NCBI GenBank assembly: GCA_963921425.1
Contig: OY992838.1
Coordinates: 15,810,001 to 15,874,000, forward strand
DNA length: 64,000 nucleotides
Reading direction: 5' to 3'
Origin: Dryas octopetala
Taxonomy: Eukaryota > Streptophyta > Magnoliopsida > Rosales > Rosaceae
Made by a program: the position numbers and the translations under genes. The notes under the pieces are model-generated. The model was not told the DNA's origin. It searched no databases and worked only from the letters and a program-made list of their open reading frames with translations. Within the stretch, counting starts at the first letter, position 1, and each line of letters begins with the position of its first letter. Shown piece after piece: positions 35,080 through 44,805 of the stretch.

Positions 35080-38000
35080 TTACTGGTAATAAGTCTTCAA
35101 GTGTTCAGCGTTCCAGCTATGCTTGAGAGGCTTCCCAGCCAGAGTGGCCAAGTTGTAAGTGCCAGGCTTGACTATGCCTGTGATTCTGTATGGTCCGGTC
35201 CAGTTCGGATCGAATGAGCTTTCCTTGATGGCAAGGGGATTCTTTTTCATGACGAGACTGCCCAATCCGAAGCTTCTGGGTTTGACCCTTTGATTGTAGT
35301 ATTTGGCTACCCTTTGTTGGTAAGCGGCTCGGTAGAGATTGGCGTCGGTTCGCCTCTCCTCGATTATGTCCAGGCCGAGCCGAAGTCCGGTGTCATTGGT
35401 CTCGGGATTGTATGTGCCGGTCCGGAATGAAGGAGTCCCCATTTCGACCGGGACGACGGCGTCAGTTCCGAACGCCAATGCATAGGGTGTTTCCTTCGTG
35501 GAGTTGCGATAGGAAGTTCGGTAGGACCAAAGCACTTCTGGTAAGAGTTCAGGCCAATTTCCTTTAGCATTATCCAGTTTAGTCTTGAGGGTCTTCTTGA
35601 TGATCTTGTTGATGGCCTCGACCTGTCCGTTCGACTGCGGATGGTAAGGCGCGGTGAAGCGCAAGTTGATGTTCAGACGTGAACAAAAACTCCTGAACTT
35701 CTTGCAGTCGAACTGTTTGCCATTGTCCGCAATGATGGTGTGCGGCATACCGAACCGGCATATGATGTTCTTCCAGACGAAGGTCTCCATCCGTTCGGCT
35801 GTGGTTGTGGCTAGGGGCTCGGCCTCGGCCCACTTGGTGAAGTAGTCGACTGCTACTACCGCCATGGTGACCTGCCCTTTCGCCTTCGGCATAGGGCCGA
35901 TTAGATCGAGTCCCCACTGCGCGAACGGCCAGGGACTGGATATGGAGGTCAGCAACTGGGGAGGTTGATGAGGGACTGCGGCGAACTGCTGGCATTTGAC
36001 ACAAGCGCGGGACAGATGATCTGCGTCCTTGTTCAGCGTTGGCCAGAAGTAACCCTGTCTGATCGTCTTGTAGGCTAGGGCTCTTCCTCCAGAGTGGTTG
36101 CCGCATATCACCTCGTGGATTTCTCTCAGCACATCCTGGCCTTCTTGGGGAGTGACACACCGCAAGTAAGGCAGGGAGAAGCTCCTCTTGTAGAGCTGAC
36201 CATCGATCATGCTGAACCGAGCCGACCTCGTTTTGATGAGACGTGCTTTGTCCCTCTCTGGGGGAAGGATCCCGGAGACCAGGTAGGTGATGATCGGCGT
36301 CATCCAGTTCGGCTCGGCCTCGGTTTGCATAACTGCAGCCTCGGTTTCGGTGGTGCTAGGTCTGTCCAGGATTTCGACTGGAACATGCCTGGCGGATCCG
36401 GTGTCTGTGGCCGAAGCCAAGCGTGCTAAGGCGTCGGCCCTGCAGTTCTCTGCCCTCGGGATTTGGGATATTTTGTATTCGCGGAAGTTCCCGAGCAGCA
36501 AACGGGTCTTCTCGAGATAGGCAGTCATGCTGGGCTCCCGAGTCTCATACTCTCCCAATATTTGATTGACGATTAGTTGGGAGTCGCTGAAGATGTTTAG
36601 TTTGGTCGCGCCGAGCTCCTTTGCCAATCTGAGCCCGGCGATGAGTGCCTCATACTCTGCTTCATTGTTAGATGCTTGAAATCTGAAGCGAAGAGCATAC
36701 TCCATCACAACTTGTTCTGGGGAGATCAGAACAAGCCCGGCTCCGCTTCCCATGGCGTTGGAAGATCCGTCCACATAGAGGGTCCAGGTGAGGAGATCAA
36801 CCTGGCCGTGTTCGCCGATTGTGTTCGGATCGGACGCCGCTGGCATAGCGTCGGTGCGCGGTGGATCCTCCGTCGAGGTGGTCGACTCACAGATGAAGTC
36901 CGACATGGCCTGACCTTTGATGGCCGTCCTGGGACGGTAGATGATGTCAAACTCGCCGAGCTCGATTGACCACTTGATGAGTCGACCCGAAGTCTCGGGT
37001 TTTGCCAGGATTTGTCTGAGCGGCTGATCCGTCAAGACAGCGATTGAATGAGCCTGGAAGTAGGGTCTCAACTTCCGAGCCGAGCTGACCAGGGCGAGAG
37101 CCATCTTCTCGAACCTTGGATATCTGGTCTCGGCATCGGCGAGGGCTCGGCTCGTATAGAAGACGGGGTGTTGTACACCACCGACCTCTCTCACTAGAAC
37201 TGAGCTGAGAGCCGAGTCAGAGACAGAGAGGTAGAGAAAAAGTTCTTCAACTTCCTCCGGTTTGGATAATATGGGAGGTTCCCCCATGTGCCTTTTCAGA
37301 TCTTGAAAGGCCTGCTCGCATCGGGGGGTCCATTCTATGCCCTTCCCTGCTCCCCTTAAGGCTTTAAAGAAGGGGAGGCACCGGTCAGTGGACTTCGAGA
37401 TGAACCGGTTCAGGGCGGCGACTCTTCCAGTCAGACTCTGGATTTCTTTGCGTGTCCTTGGGGACTTCATGTTGATCAAGGCTCGGATTTTCTCTGGATT
37501 GGCCTCGATTCCCCGTTGGCTGACCAGGTAGCCAAGGAACTTTCCCGACCGAACCCCAAAGACACATTTGGCTGGGTTCAGCCGCATCTGATACTCCTTC
37601 AGGACTCCGAACATGTCTGAGAGGTCCCTGACGTGATCGTCCGCCCTGATGCTTTTGACCAGCATGTCATCCACGTAAACCTCTACGGATTTGCCGATGG
37701 AAGATCTGAACATGTGGTTGACCAGCCTTTGGTAGGTGGCTCCGGCGTTTTTGAGTCCGAAGGGCATGACCTTGTAGCAGTATATGCCGCGGTCCGTTAT
37801 GAAAGATGTGCCCTCCTGGTCGGACTTGTGCATGAGGATCTGGTTATACCCAGAATAGGCGTCCATGAAGCTGAGGAGCTGATGTCCAGCTGTTGCATCG
37901 ACGAGCTGATCTATTCTGGGCAAGGGAAAGCTGTCCTTGGGACATGCCCTGTTCAGGTCGGTGAAGTCCACGCACATCCTCCACTTCCCGTTGTTCTTTT

Positions 38001-41000
38001 TCACCATGACCACGTTGGCAAGCCAGTCGGGATAATTGACCTCCCGGATGAACCCGTTGTTTTGCAACTTGGTTACCTCTTCAGCCATGACGGCGTATCG
38101 AACCGGATCGTATGACCTCCTCCTCTGACGGACCGGTTTGCATCCCGGGTCGGTGTTCAGCCTGTGGGTGATCACGTCAGACGATATGCCTGGCATGTCA
38201 TCGTAAGACCAGGCGAACACTTCCGCATTGGCACGGAGGAAGTCAATTATGGCGGATCGCTGCTCGGGACCGATCTGAGTCCCCACTCGGACGAGCCGAT
38301 CCGGTGTCTCGGCCGAGATCGGTACTTCCTCCCAGGCCTCGGCGGGAAGGGGCCGAGTGTCTGGGTTCGGCTCGGAAGTGAAATCGAATGTTTCCGCCCT
38401 CGGCCACCTGCCCGAATCGGCGATGGAGTCGAGTTCCTGTGAGTTCGGCAGTTGACCCTTCTGCTTGATCGAAGCGGCGTAGCAAGACCGAGCCGAGCAC
38501 TGGTCTCCCTGAATGACGATGCAGTCGTCGCCCACCGGACATTTGATGAGGAGGTTGGCGTAATGGACGATGCAGTCAAGGTCGACCAGAGCCGGTCTGC
38601 CCAGTATGATGTTGTAGGCTGACGGCCGCTTGACGACAATGAAGTACGTCATGCAGGTCTTCTTGATCGGCCCCTTCCCGAGCGAAAGGGGAAGGTAGAT
38701 GTGTCCGAGGGGCTGAACCACTTCTCCCCCGAACCCGACCAAGGCAGGTGTATCGGTCTCCAACTTATCCTCGCCGATGCCCATCTGCGCGAACGCAGAG
38801 TGGTAGAGGATGTTGACTGAGCTCCCTCCATCGACGAAGGAGCGCGCGATGGTTGTCCCGGCCACCTCAGCCACTATGACGACCGGATCATAGTGGGGGA
38901 AGATGATCTCGTTTGCCTCGTTCGGCTCAAAGGTGACCGGTGCCCAGTCCTTCCGCTGTCTTTTGGAAGTGCTGGGCTGACCTGCCTGGATCGACAGGGA
39001 CTCGTGAGCTTGAGCCGCCTGTCGGACATACTCCTTCTGGGATCGGTTCGAGCTCCCCACGAAGGTTGGTCCCCCCCCGATCGATCCGATGGCAGCATCT
39101 TGTACGTCGATGGTATTGGTGGGCTTCTTCGGCGCGGCCCTGGGTACCCTAGGCCCACCGGCCAGGAATTGATTGATCTTACCCGCCCGGGCAAGAGTTT
39201 CAATCCCGTCGCGGAGAGCGTAGCAATCGCCCGTGACGTGGCCGTGATTGGAGTGGTATTTGCAGAAGACGCCCTCCCTGATTTTGTCTGGGGGTGGTCC
39301 CTTGATCTCCCTTGCAACTGGGAGTTGGTCTTTGACCTTGGAGTAGATTGCCTCCAGACCGGCATTGAGGGGAGTGTACTCCGTGTACTGGACAAATTTG
39401 GGCCCCTTGCCTAGAAGTTGGCGTGGCTCCTCGGTCCTGGTCTTCTTGGATTGGACCTGGGGTTTGGGAGTTGCAACCTCTCCCTCCTTCCTCTTGGCCG
39501 AGGTCGGCCTGGGATTCAGGGCCTCCACCTGAGCATCCCACTCCTCAGCCCGCGCCCACTTAGTGGCTTCGGCAGAGAGCTCATCGTAAGTGGAGGGAGG
39601 ATTCCTCATTAGGTGGGAGCGGAGTCCCCCGGCGTGCAGACCTTGCATGAGGGCGTTCTTAGCTGACCTATCGTCGCAATCGTCGCACTTCGTATACTCG
39701 ATGTTGAAGCGGATCAGATAGGCCTTGAGGCTCTCCCCTTCCTGCTGCTTAACGAGCGACATATCGTTCAAGTTGTAGAGTCGTTCGGATACAACCCGAT
39801 ATCTCGCCAGGAAGGCCCTTCGGAGGTCGGAGAAGGAGTCGATGGAGTTCGGTTGGAGAGTTCGGAACCATCCCCGAGCCGAGCCCTTCAAGGTCGAAGG
39901 GAAGATTCTGCACTTCGTGGCTTCAGATGCCTGGCGGGCCTCCATGGCGTATCTGAAGCTGTCAAGATGGTCGTAGGGATCCTTGGTCCCATCGTACTGA
40001 TCCATCTTGGGGGGTTTGGTGTCGCGGGAGACCTCAGCATCCAGGATTCTGCTGGTGTACGGGAGGGGGAGTTCCTCTCCGTGATCGGCCCTACCGGTGT
40101 ACCCCCTGGAGACCTCGACGTGGCCGAGCCGATCGTGGACACTCCGGATTTGGTCCTGGACCAGAGTCCGGACAAGATTTTCCACGTCGGGCGGGGTCGG
40201 TTCGGCCGCATTTTCCCCCGAGCATTCGGCCTGGTTACCGAGTCTCTCACTCACCGGCTGGCGAGTGATCCTCTCGCTCACCGGTCGCCGATCCAACATG
40301 ATCATAGTCGATCCCAGCCGGTCGCTCATCGATCGTCTCCCTGAGTGAGCCCCTGATGGGGAAGGATCCTGGCTGGTGATGGGGCCGAGCCTATCCCCAA
40401 TCGGGACCCTGGTTTCGGCCGAGCCGGCTGGACTGTTGGCCCCTAATCTGGATTGGGCCGGGGGTCGTCGGTTTGTATTCGGGTCGGCACGGTCTCCGCC
40501 CGAATTCCTGGGGACACGTTTCCCGAAAGCCGCCTGTTTTTGCTGAAGAAGACGGTGGGCGTTCAGGCACTCGGCCTGTTCGGCCGGGGGCATGTCCTCG
40601 AAGCCCGGGAAGACGTGATCCGAGTCCTGCCGATCGGTCTGATCGTTCGGCTCGGCAGGAGTGCTTTGCCGAGAAGGAGACGGTGAAAGGACCTCCTGCT
40701 CGGTTCGGGTCCGGCGCGATCGGAAGCCCGATCCCCCACTATTCTCAAGCTGAACGCGGTGGCGTGCGAGTTCCCCGGCCAGCTCGGCCTGTTTTGCAAG
40801 CAGCTCATTATTCTGCTTCAGGAGTGCATTTTCAGCGGCTAGATGTCGCTGGCTCTCCTTAAGGAGCTTGTGAGCAGCTCGGATTTTTGAGGGACCTTTG
40901 GACTTAGATGTCCTGGGGAGTTGTGCTCCCCTCCTCTTCTCAGGTGTCTCAGGTTGATGTTGTTCATCATTCTGAGACGCCCTGAAGAAGAGCTGGTGTC

Positions 41001-41211
41001 CCGATAGACTGTAGCCATGATGACTTGCGTGAAGGAAGAGCTTAGCACCTGCGATGATGAACACAACGGCTGAAGTCAGATTCCCACAGACGGCGCCAAT
41101 CTGTTGATGCAAATTCTCGTAAGGCAGATGCAACAACGTAGAAATGATGACTTGGCTGATCCGAAGTCCTGCTGGATGCTGGTGTGGATGTTGATTAGGA
41201 TTTTCCTGCAA
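35080..41211 (-). CDS. Gag-Pol polyprotein of Tat-lineage Ty3/gypsy retrotransposon
   Basis: One 2043-codon frame. In order: an N-terminal coiled coil (about 110-150) and disordered region; Gag capsid (about 400-560, with GSARGWFRTL); a zinc-knuckle-like CKYHSNHGHVTGDC (650-663); aspartic protease with FVDGGSS (792-798); reverse transcriptase (about 1040-1240, YVDD at 1179-1182); gypsy RNase H (about 1320-1430); a second, archaeal-like RNase H (about 1475-1600, YVDGSS, NNEAEYEAL, DSQLI); and integrase with an HHCC finger (about 1698-1741) and DDE residues D1769, D1829, E1865. It has no stop or frameshift. The open frame starts at an ATG inside the 5' LTR, downstream of the likely transcription start, and crosses the primer-binding site. 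The next in-frame ATG is at about residue 207, so the real start is unclear. Confidence 0.96.
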   Translation of the reverse strand: MQENPNQHPHQHPAGLRISQVIISTLLHLPYENLHQQIGAVCGNLTSAVVFIIAGAKLFLHASHHGYSLSGHQLFFRASQNDEQHQPETPEKRRGAQLPRTSKSKGPSKIRAAHKLLKESQRHLAAENALLKQNNELLAKQAELAGELARHRVQLENSGGSGFRSRRTRTEQEVLSPSPSRQSTPAEPNDQTDRQDSDHVFPGFEDMPPAEQAECLNAHRLLQQKQAAFGKRVPRNSGGDRADPNTNRRPPAQSRLGANSPAGSAETRVPIGDRLGPITSQDPSPSGAHSGRRSMSDRLGSTMIMLDRRPVSERITRQPVSERLGNQAECSGENAAEPTPPDVENLVRTLVQDQIRSVHDRLGHVEVSRGYTGRADHGEELPLPYTSRILDAEVSRDTKPPKMDQYDGTKDPYDHLDSFRYAMEARQASEATKCRIFPSTLKGSARGWFRTLQPNSIDSFSDLRRAFLARYRVVSERLYNLNDMSLVKQQEGESLKAYLIRFNIEYTKCDDCDDRSAKNALMQGLHAGGLRSHLMRNPPSTYDELSAEATKWARAEEWDAQVEALNPRPTSAKRKEGEVATPKPQVQSKKTRTEEPRQLLGKGPKFVQYTEYTPLNAGLEAIYSKVKDQLPVAREIKGPPPDKIREGVFCKYHSNHGHVTGDCYALRDGIETLARAGKINQFLAGGPRVPRAAPKKPTNTIDVQDAAIGSIGGGPTFVGSSNRSQKEYVRQAAQAHESLSIQAGQPSTSKRQRKDWAPVTFEPNEANEIIFPHYDPVVIVAEVAGTTIARSFVDGGSSVNILYHSAFAQMGIGEDKLETDTPALVGFGGEVVQPLGHIYLPLSLGKGPIKKTCMTYFIVVKRPSAYNIILGRPALVDLDCIVHYANLLIKCPVGDDCIVIQGDQCSARSCYAASIKQKGQLPNSQELDSIADSGRWPRAETFDFTSEPNPDTRPLPAEAWEEVPISAETPDRLVRVGTQIGPEQRSAIIDFLRANAEVFAWSYDDMPGISSDVITHRLNTDPGCKPVRQRRRSYDPVRYAVMAEEVTKLQNNGFIREVNYPDWLANVVMVKKNNGKWRMCVDFTDLNRACPKDSFPLPRIDQLVDATAGHQLLSFMDAYSGYNQILMHKSDQEGTSFITDRGIYCYKVMPFGLKNAGATYQRLVNHMFRSSIGKSVEVYVDDMLVKSIRADDHVRDLSDMFGVLKEYQMRLNPAKCVFGVRSGKFLGYLVSQRGIEANPEKIRALINMKSPRTRKEIQSLTGRVAALNRFISKSTDRCLPFFKALRGAGKGIEWTPRCEQAFQDLKRHMGEPPILSKPEEVEELFLYLSVSDSALSSVLVREVGGVQHPVFYTSRALADAETRYPRFEKMALALVSSARKLRPYFQAHSIAVLTDQPLRQILAKPETSGRLIKWSIELGEFDIIYRPRTAIKGQAMSDFICESTTSTEDPPRTDAMPAASDPNTIGEHGQVDLLTWTLYVDGSSNAMGSGAGLVLISPEQVVMEYALRFRFQASNNEAEYEALIAGLRLAKELGATKLNIFSDSQLIVNQILGEYETREPSMTAYLEKTRLLLGNFREYKISQIPRAENCRADALARLASATDTGSARHVPVEILDRPSTTETEAAVMQTEAEPNWMTPIITYLVSGILPPERDKARLIKTRSARFSMIDGQLYKRSFSLPYLRCVTPQEGQDVLREIHEVICGNHSGGRALAYKTIRQGYFWPTLNKDADHLSRACVKCQQFAAVPHQPPQLLTSISSPWPFAQWGLDLIGPMPKAKGQVTMAVVAVDYFTKWAEAEPLATTTAERMETFVWKNIICRFGMPHTIIADNGKQFDCKKFRSFCSRLNINLRFTAPYHPQSNGQVEAINKIIKKTLKTKLDNAKGNWPELLPEVLWSYRTSYRNSTKETPYALAFGTDAVVPVEMGTPSFRTGTYNPETNDTGLRLGLDIIEERRTDANLYRAAYQQRVAKYYNQRVKPRSFGLGSLVMKKNPLAIKESSFDPNWTGPYRITGIVKPGTYNLATLAGKPLKHSWNAEHLKTYYQ
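41081..41098 (-). other. primer-binding site of the Tat element
   Basis: TGGCGCCGTCTGTGGGAA on the minus strand begins three bases after the 5' LTR ends. TGGCGCCG pairs with the CGGCGCCA 3' end found on some plant tRNAs (for example tRNA-Asp). The rest would need a tRNA comparison to name the primer. Confidence 0.8.
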
Positions 41212-42153
41212 GAGAAAACAAGATCAAAGGAGATGGACCGGTGTGGTACCAGCCAAACACACTCCGATGATGAAGTCAGTGACTGTGTTTGATGGTGGGT
41301 GAGGAAGAACAAAGGATGAACTTGGGAGAATGGGAAGAACAAGGCAAATGTTCTGGGTTATTCTCAGTAAGTTGGGTAGGCTCTTTTGTGGATGGGAATT
41401 TTTGTGTAAGTGTTTTGTGCATAGATTGCTAGATGCTCATCTTGTGCATATGTGGTGCTTTATATAGGCAAAGGAAGACTTAATGAATAAGTTACCTGCA
41501 TGTGAATGAATGGTTGCCAGAGATCCACGCACCTGGCCAGACCTAGTTGCATGTTCAGCTGCTTACTTCCTCAGCATTTAATGTTGCATTGAATGCTTCA
41601 TTAAATGCAAGGTTGGAAGGTTCAGGCAAACTGTCCCAGTAGTCATGAATGCAGGCCTGACATTCCCTCTGTCAGAGGATTTGTGTCAGGTGCATTTAAG
41701 TGTGGCGGTTCGTCCCAGCGTGATCTTCCCTGGAATGACGGCGGAGAGCCGAGCCGAACCGAACTTCTATCCTTATGCGTGTGCATGAAGTCTGTGTGAT
41801 CGGATCGGACATGGGATTCCAGACCGAGCCGGTCCAGTAGTCTGGGATCTTTCTGAGCCCTAACTGGCCGACGTCAGAACTCGAAAGGTGACCATCCCTG
41901 CGCCGAGCCGAGCCGAACTGAGATGATCGTGGGAAGATGGACACTCGATCTTCGAAGATCATCGGTTCGGCTCGGACCGAACATGGAGGGCCCGATGTGG
42001 AGACCTGGTCTGAGCTGGTAGAGGAAGTGCTGAGCAGTGATGATGTGGAGGTCAAAGTTTGACCACTGAGAGTCAACTCCGAGGTGGATGCTGACCAGCC
42101 ACGTGTCGAGCCGTGATTGGCTGTTCGGATCTATGTGGATTTTCCCACAAACA
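41102..42153 (-). repeat. 5' LTR of the Tat element
   Basis: 1052 bp, TG...CA, matching 30019-31070 at all but three positions. Carries the promoter for gag-pol. Because the element runs on the minus strand, its 5' LTR is at the higher coordinates. Confidence 0.97.
41459..41467 (-). promoter_or_regulatory. TATA box of the 5' LTR
   Basis: CTATATAAA on the minus strand, about 250 bp upstream of the ATG at 41211. Transcription would start near 41430, leaving that ATG in the transcribed R/U5 part of the LTR. Confidence 0.7.
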
Positions 42154-42880
42154 AAATGGTTTGGAAAACAAAAGAATTGGTTTGTTGCTTTATTTGAGTT
42201 TTGGGATTTGATTTTTGGATTATGATTTGTGATTTTGGTCTGTTTATGTTGGTTTTTGTTTTGAATTCGATTAATTGCTTACTGGGTTTTGGTTGTTGTG
42301 GCTGGAGAGCGGGAGGAGAGAAAGAGAGACGAGAGATAGGAGGTTGGTGAGGGGTGGATGGGGTGGTGGTGGGGAAGGAAGCCGAGCTCGCAGAGCAGCT
42401 AGAGTGAGAGGAAAAGAGAGTGAGAGAGAAAGAGATAGAGAGATGCGGCCGGGAGAAGGTTGCTGACGCAAGGAAGGGGGTTGCCGGCCAGTGGCCGGAG
42501 AGGGGGAGGGAGGTGGATGGGTGGGTGGGTTGGGTCGGCGATGCGATGGAGGGGGAGGGATGAAAGTTTCTGTTTGCCTTTTTTTTTTCAAAATTCAATA
42601 ATTTTTTTTTCTATTTTATATATTTTTATTGATTTTTTATTATTTTTTGTCCATGTGACCTTTTTTAAAAGACAAGTGAACGTTTAGTGGTGAGTCTCCA
42701 TGTGCCACGTCAGCGCCACGTAGGCAGTTAACGGTCTTCCTAATGGTCAGACTAACGGAGGTACTAAGTTGACGAAATATTGAAGTTGAGGTATTCGAAT
42801 GAAAGTTTTTGAACCAGAGGTACCCAGTTGATAAGTGATGTATAGTTGAAGTATATAATTGTAATTAACCCTAATTTTAA

Positions 42881-43646
42881 TTTGCACAAGAATACTTTTT
42901 TCTTTTCATATTGATCTACCTTTTTTTTATTTTTTATTAACATTGAATTTATTGGGTTTTATTGTTTACTTTATCATTTTCAATGACTATCATATTTGTT
43001 TCTAACTTTCTATGATGCTTAGATGGAACTTAGATCTTGGAAATTTATGGTCGACAAATAGTCGACCATCTTGTAGACCATTAAAATATCTCATTTGTCA
43101 ACCAACGTTATGGTTGACTTGATATTATGGGTCAACAAGTTGGTCGATGTTTTCTAGCTGCGGCCACTTTAGTCGACGTTTTCTAGCTGTTGCCACTTTA
43201 GATGGTGCTGCAATAAGTTCATCAAGTTCAAATTGGGGGAATTTTTTATTTGGCTGAGGGGTATTTTAGTCCGAAAATGGGCCAAAGAGTCATGAATGTA
43301 ATGTGTTGAAAAGCAGGCCGGGTTATAAAAGCAACTTGGCTCCCAAAAAGAGTTACCAGTTTAAATTTCCCTAAGTGAAAACAATCCTCTAAATCTGAAG
43401 GGAAATTTTGTAAAATAGCTCACTTGAATGTTTGATTAACTTTTTTGACCCTCAGCTCCCAAAATAAACTTTTTTGACATTTTTTACATGTGAAATGTCA
43501 ATTATACCGCTGTTATAAATACCTGCTAAATTGTGCACTTCAGCTCATTTGTTCCTCCATTCATTCTCAACCTTTCTGTCTCTCTTCCCTTCTCTGTCAC
43601 TACTCCCAAACCTAAAAGATCCTTACCGAACCCATCATTATCATTT

Positions 43647-43649
<3 letters not shown>
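42881..43649. other. intergenic sequence with TGGTCGACA motifs
   Basis: No gene is seen. 43045-43200 has several GTCGAC/TGGTCGAC motifs and a short direct repeat (GTTTTCTAGCTG at about 43149 and 43180). Related text occurs at 45240-45450, on the other side of the two MITEs. Confidence 0.45.

Positions 43650-43687
<38 letters not shown>
43650..43687. repeat. (CT)n microsatellite
   Basis: About 19 CT repeats just before the palindromic MITE. Confidence 0.95.
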
Positions 43688-43690
<3 letters not shown>

Positions 43691-43724
43691 CAAGCTTTTC
43701 TAATGTATGATGTTAATCTTTTTA

Positions 43725-44212
43725 GGCTTATTCACACCATTGCCCCCTGTAAGATACACTTTTTTTCACTTTGCCCCCTGAAACTTAAATCCTCTCAGTT
43801 TGTCACCTTAACTTCACAAAGTTGTTGCAAAAGACCCTATGCCGTTAACTCTGTCAATTTTTCCGTTAAAATAGCTGACATGGCACCTATATGGCATGAG
43901 TGAGACCCTTTTTTAGTTATGTAAGATCCATGTAGACAAGCAAAATTATAAAAAATTGACATGGATCTTATTATTTTTAGTTTAAAAATTATTTTTTTTG
44001 TCCACATGGATTTTACATAACTAAAAAAGGGTCTCACTCATGCCATATAGGTGTCACGTCAGCTATTTTAACGAAAAAATTGACAGAGTTAACGGCATAG
44101 GGTCTTTTGCAATAACTTTGTGAAGTTCAGGTGGCAAACTGAGAGGATTTAAGTTTCAGGAGGTAAAGTGAAAAAATGTGTATCTTACAGGGGGCAATGA
44201 TGTAAATAAGCC
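43725..44212. mobile_element. MULE-type MITE, 488 bp, near-palindromic
   Basis: Almost the whole element is an inverted repeat: the left arm GGCTTATTCACACCATTGCCC through ACCCTATGCCGTTAACTCTG and GGGTCTCACTCATGCC recurs inverted on the right, leaving a loop of only a few tens of bases. The perfect 9-bp TSD ATCTTTTTA lies at 43716-43724 and 44213-44221. It is non-coding; a transcript would fold into a long hairpin. Confidence 0.92.
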
Positions 44213-44613
44213 ATCTTTTTATGTTTATCATCACCCAAGTCTTCATTCTCTTTGGTTATGGTGCTTCTGAGAGATGGGACGTTGCCATGTCCCTCTCAGT
44301 CTAAGGTTCCAGCGAAGTGATCGAAGACTTGGGATTTGTGGTTCATTTTGAGTTTCAGGTCTGATGCGGCCATGATCCACGAGGGTGGGAGAGAGAACGA
44401 CAATGGCATTCACCTTATGCATCGAGCTCAAACCCACCAAAGTCATTGTTGCTTCCCACCCTCACTCTTAGCCTCACCACGCGGATTTGCCATGGCCATC
44501 GCTCAAGTTGGTGAGGTTCATGCGCTCCAAGCAGTGGTGGGGGTTGCAGTCGAGTATGGAGTTTGGGTTCATATATATATATATATATCTAATCCGACCC
44601 AGATTAGATATAG

Positions 44614-44802
44614 CACTACAAAAAATGTGAACAAAGGCCACCTTCATTGGTTGCACAGAAAGGGGTGACATTTGGGAACTTTAGTTCCTATTGTCCAATT
44701 GCCACCCATTTTTGTTAAACTCGAGGTTAGTCCCTATTGCCGAATTGCCACTTCTTTCTGTGCAACCAATGAAGGTGACCTTTGTTCACATTTCTTGTAG
44801 TG
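44614..44802. mobile_element. CACTA-type MITE, 189 bp
   Basis: It begins CACTACAAAAAATGTGAAC and ends with the inverted match (CACTACAAGAAATGTGAAC on the minus strand). The arms are about 48 bp long. The TSD is TAG (44611-44613 and 44803-44805). CACTA termini and a 3-bp TSD define the superfamily. Confidence 0.9.
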
Positions 44803-44805
44803 TAG

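Larger units (their letters stand above)
30019..42153 (-). mobile_element. intact Tat-lineage Ty3/gypsy LTR retrotransposon, 12,135 bp
   Basis: Two 1052-bp LTRs (30019-31070 and 41102-42153) begin and end TG...CA, with the 5-bp TSD AAATG at 30014-30018 and 42154-42158. Transcription orientation is minus: the primer-binding site is next to the right LTR and the polypurine tract next to the left one. The gag-pol frame (35080-41211) is open throughout. Two RNase H domains, one of them the extra archaeal-like type, place it in the Tat lineage. An antisense spliced gene (31713-34067) lies between pol and the 3' LTR. I saw three LTR differences (30131/41214, 30254/41337, 30285/41368), about 0.3 percent, so the insertion is young. 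It is inserted in the MULE. Confidence 0.97.
28660..42871. mobile_element. MULE-type element (Pack-MULE) split by the Tat retrotransposon
   Basis: The left arm begins GGGTTAATTACAATTATATAC and is repeated inverted at the right arm (GGGTTAATTACAATTATATAC on the minus strand). The similarity runs about 280 bp inward (28660-28940 and 42585-42871). The perfect 9-bp TSD TAATTTTAA lies at 28651-28659 and 42872-42880. Without the 12,135-bp retrotransposon and its 5-bp TSD the element is about 2.07 kb. It has no transposase. It carries a CCS52/FZR coding fragment (29358-29460, minus strand) and GC-rich low-complexity sequence next to each arm. Long arms, a 9-bp TSD and host coding sequence together fit a Pack-MULE. 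Confidence 0.88.

Noticed and set aside
35364-40862. Many open frames on the + strand and in other minus frames across gag-pol (e.g. 37633-38115, 38893-39414, 39853-40344, 35579-36160)
   Set aside because: They are shadows of the 2043-codon gag-pol frame in GC-rich sequence and show no domain of their own.
41076-41342. Frame of 88 codons in the 5' LTR, repeated in the 3' LTR (29903-30259)
   Set aside because: It lies in LTR DNA in a different frame from gag and has no domain; its similarity to the left copy only reflects LTR identity.
44336-44668. 110-codon + strand frame
   Set aside because: It runs into the TA microsatellite and the CACTA MITE, and no family was recognised.
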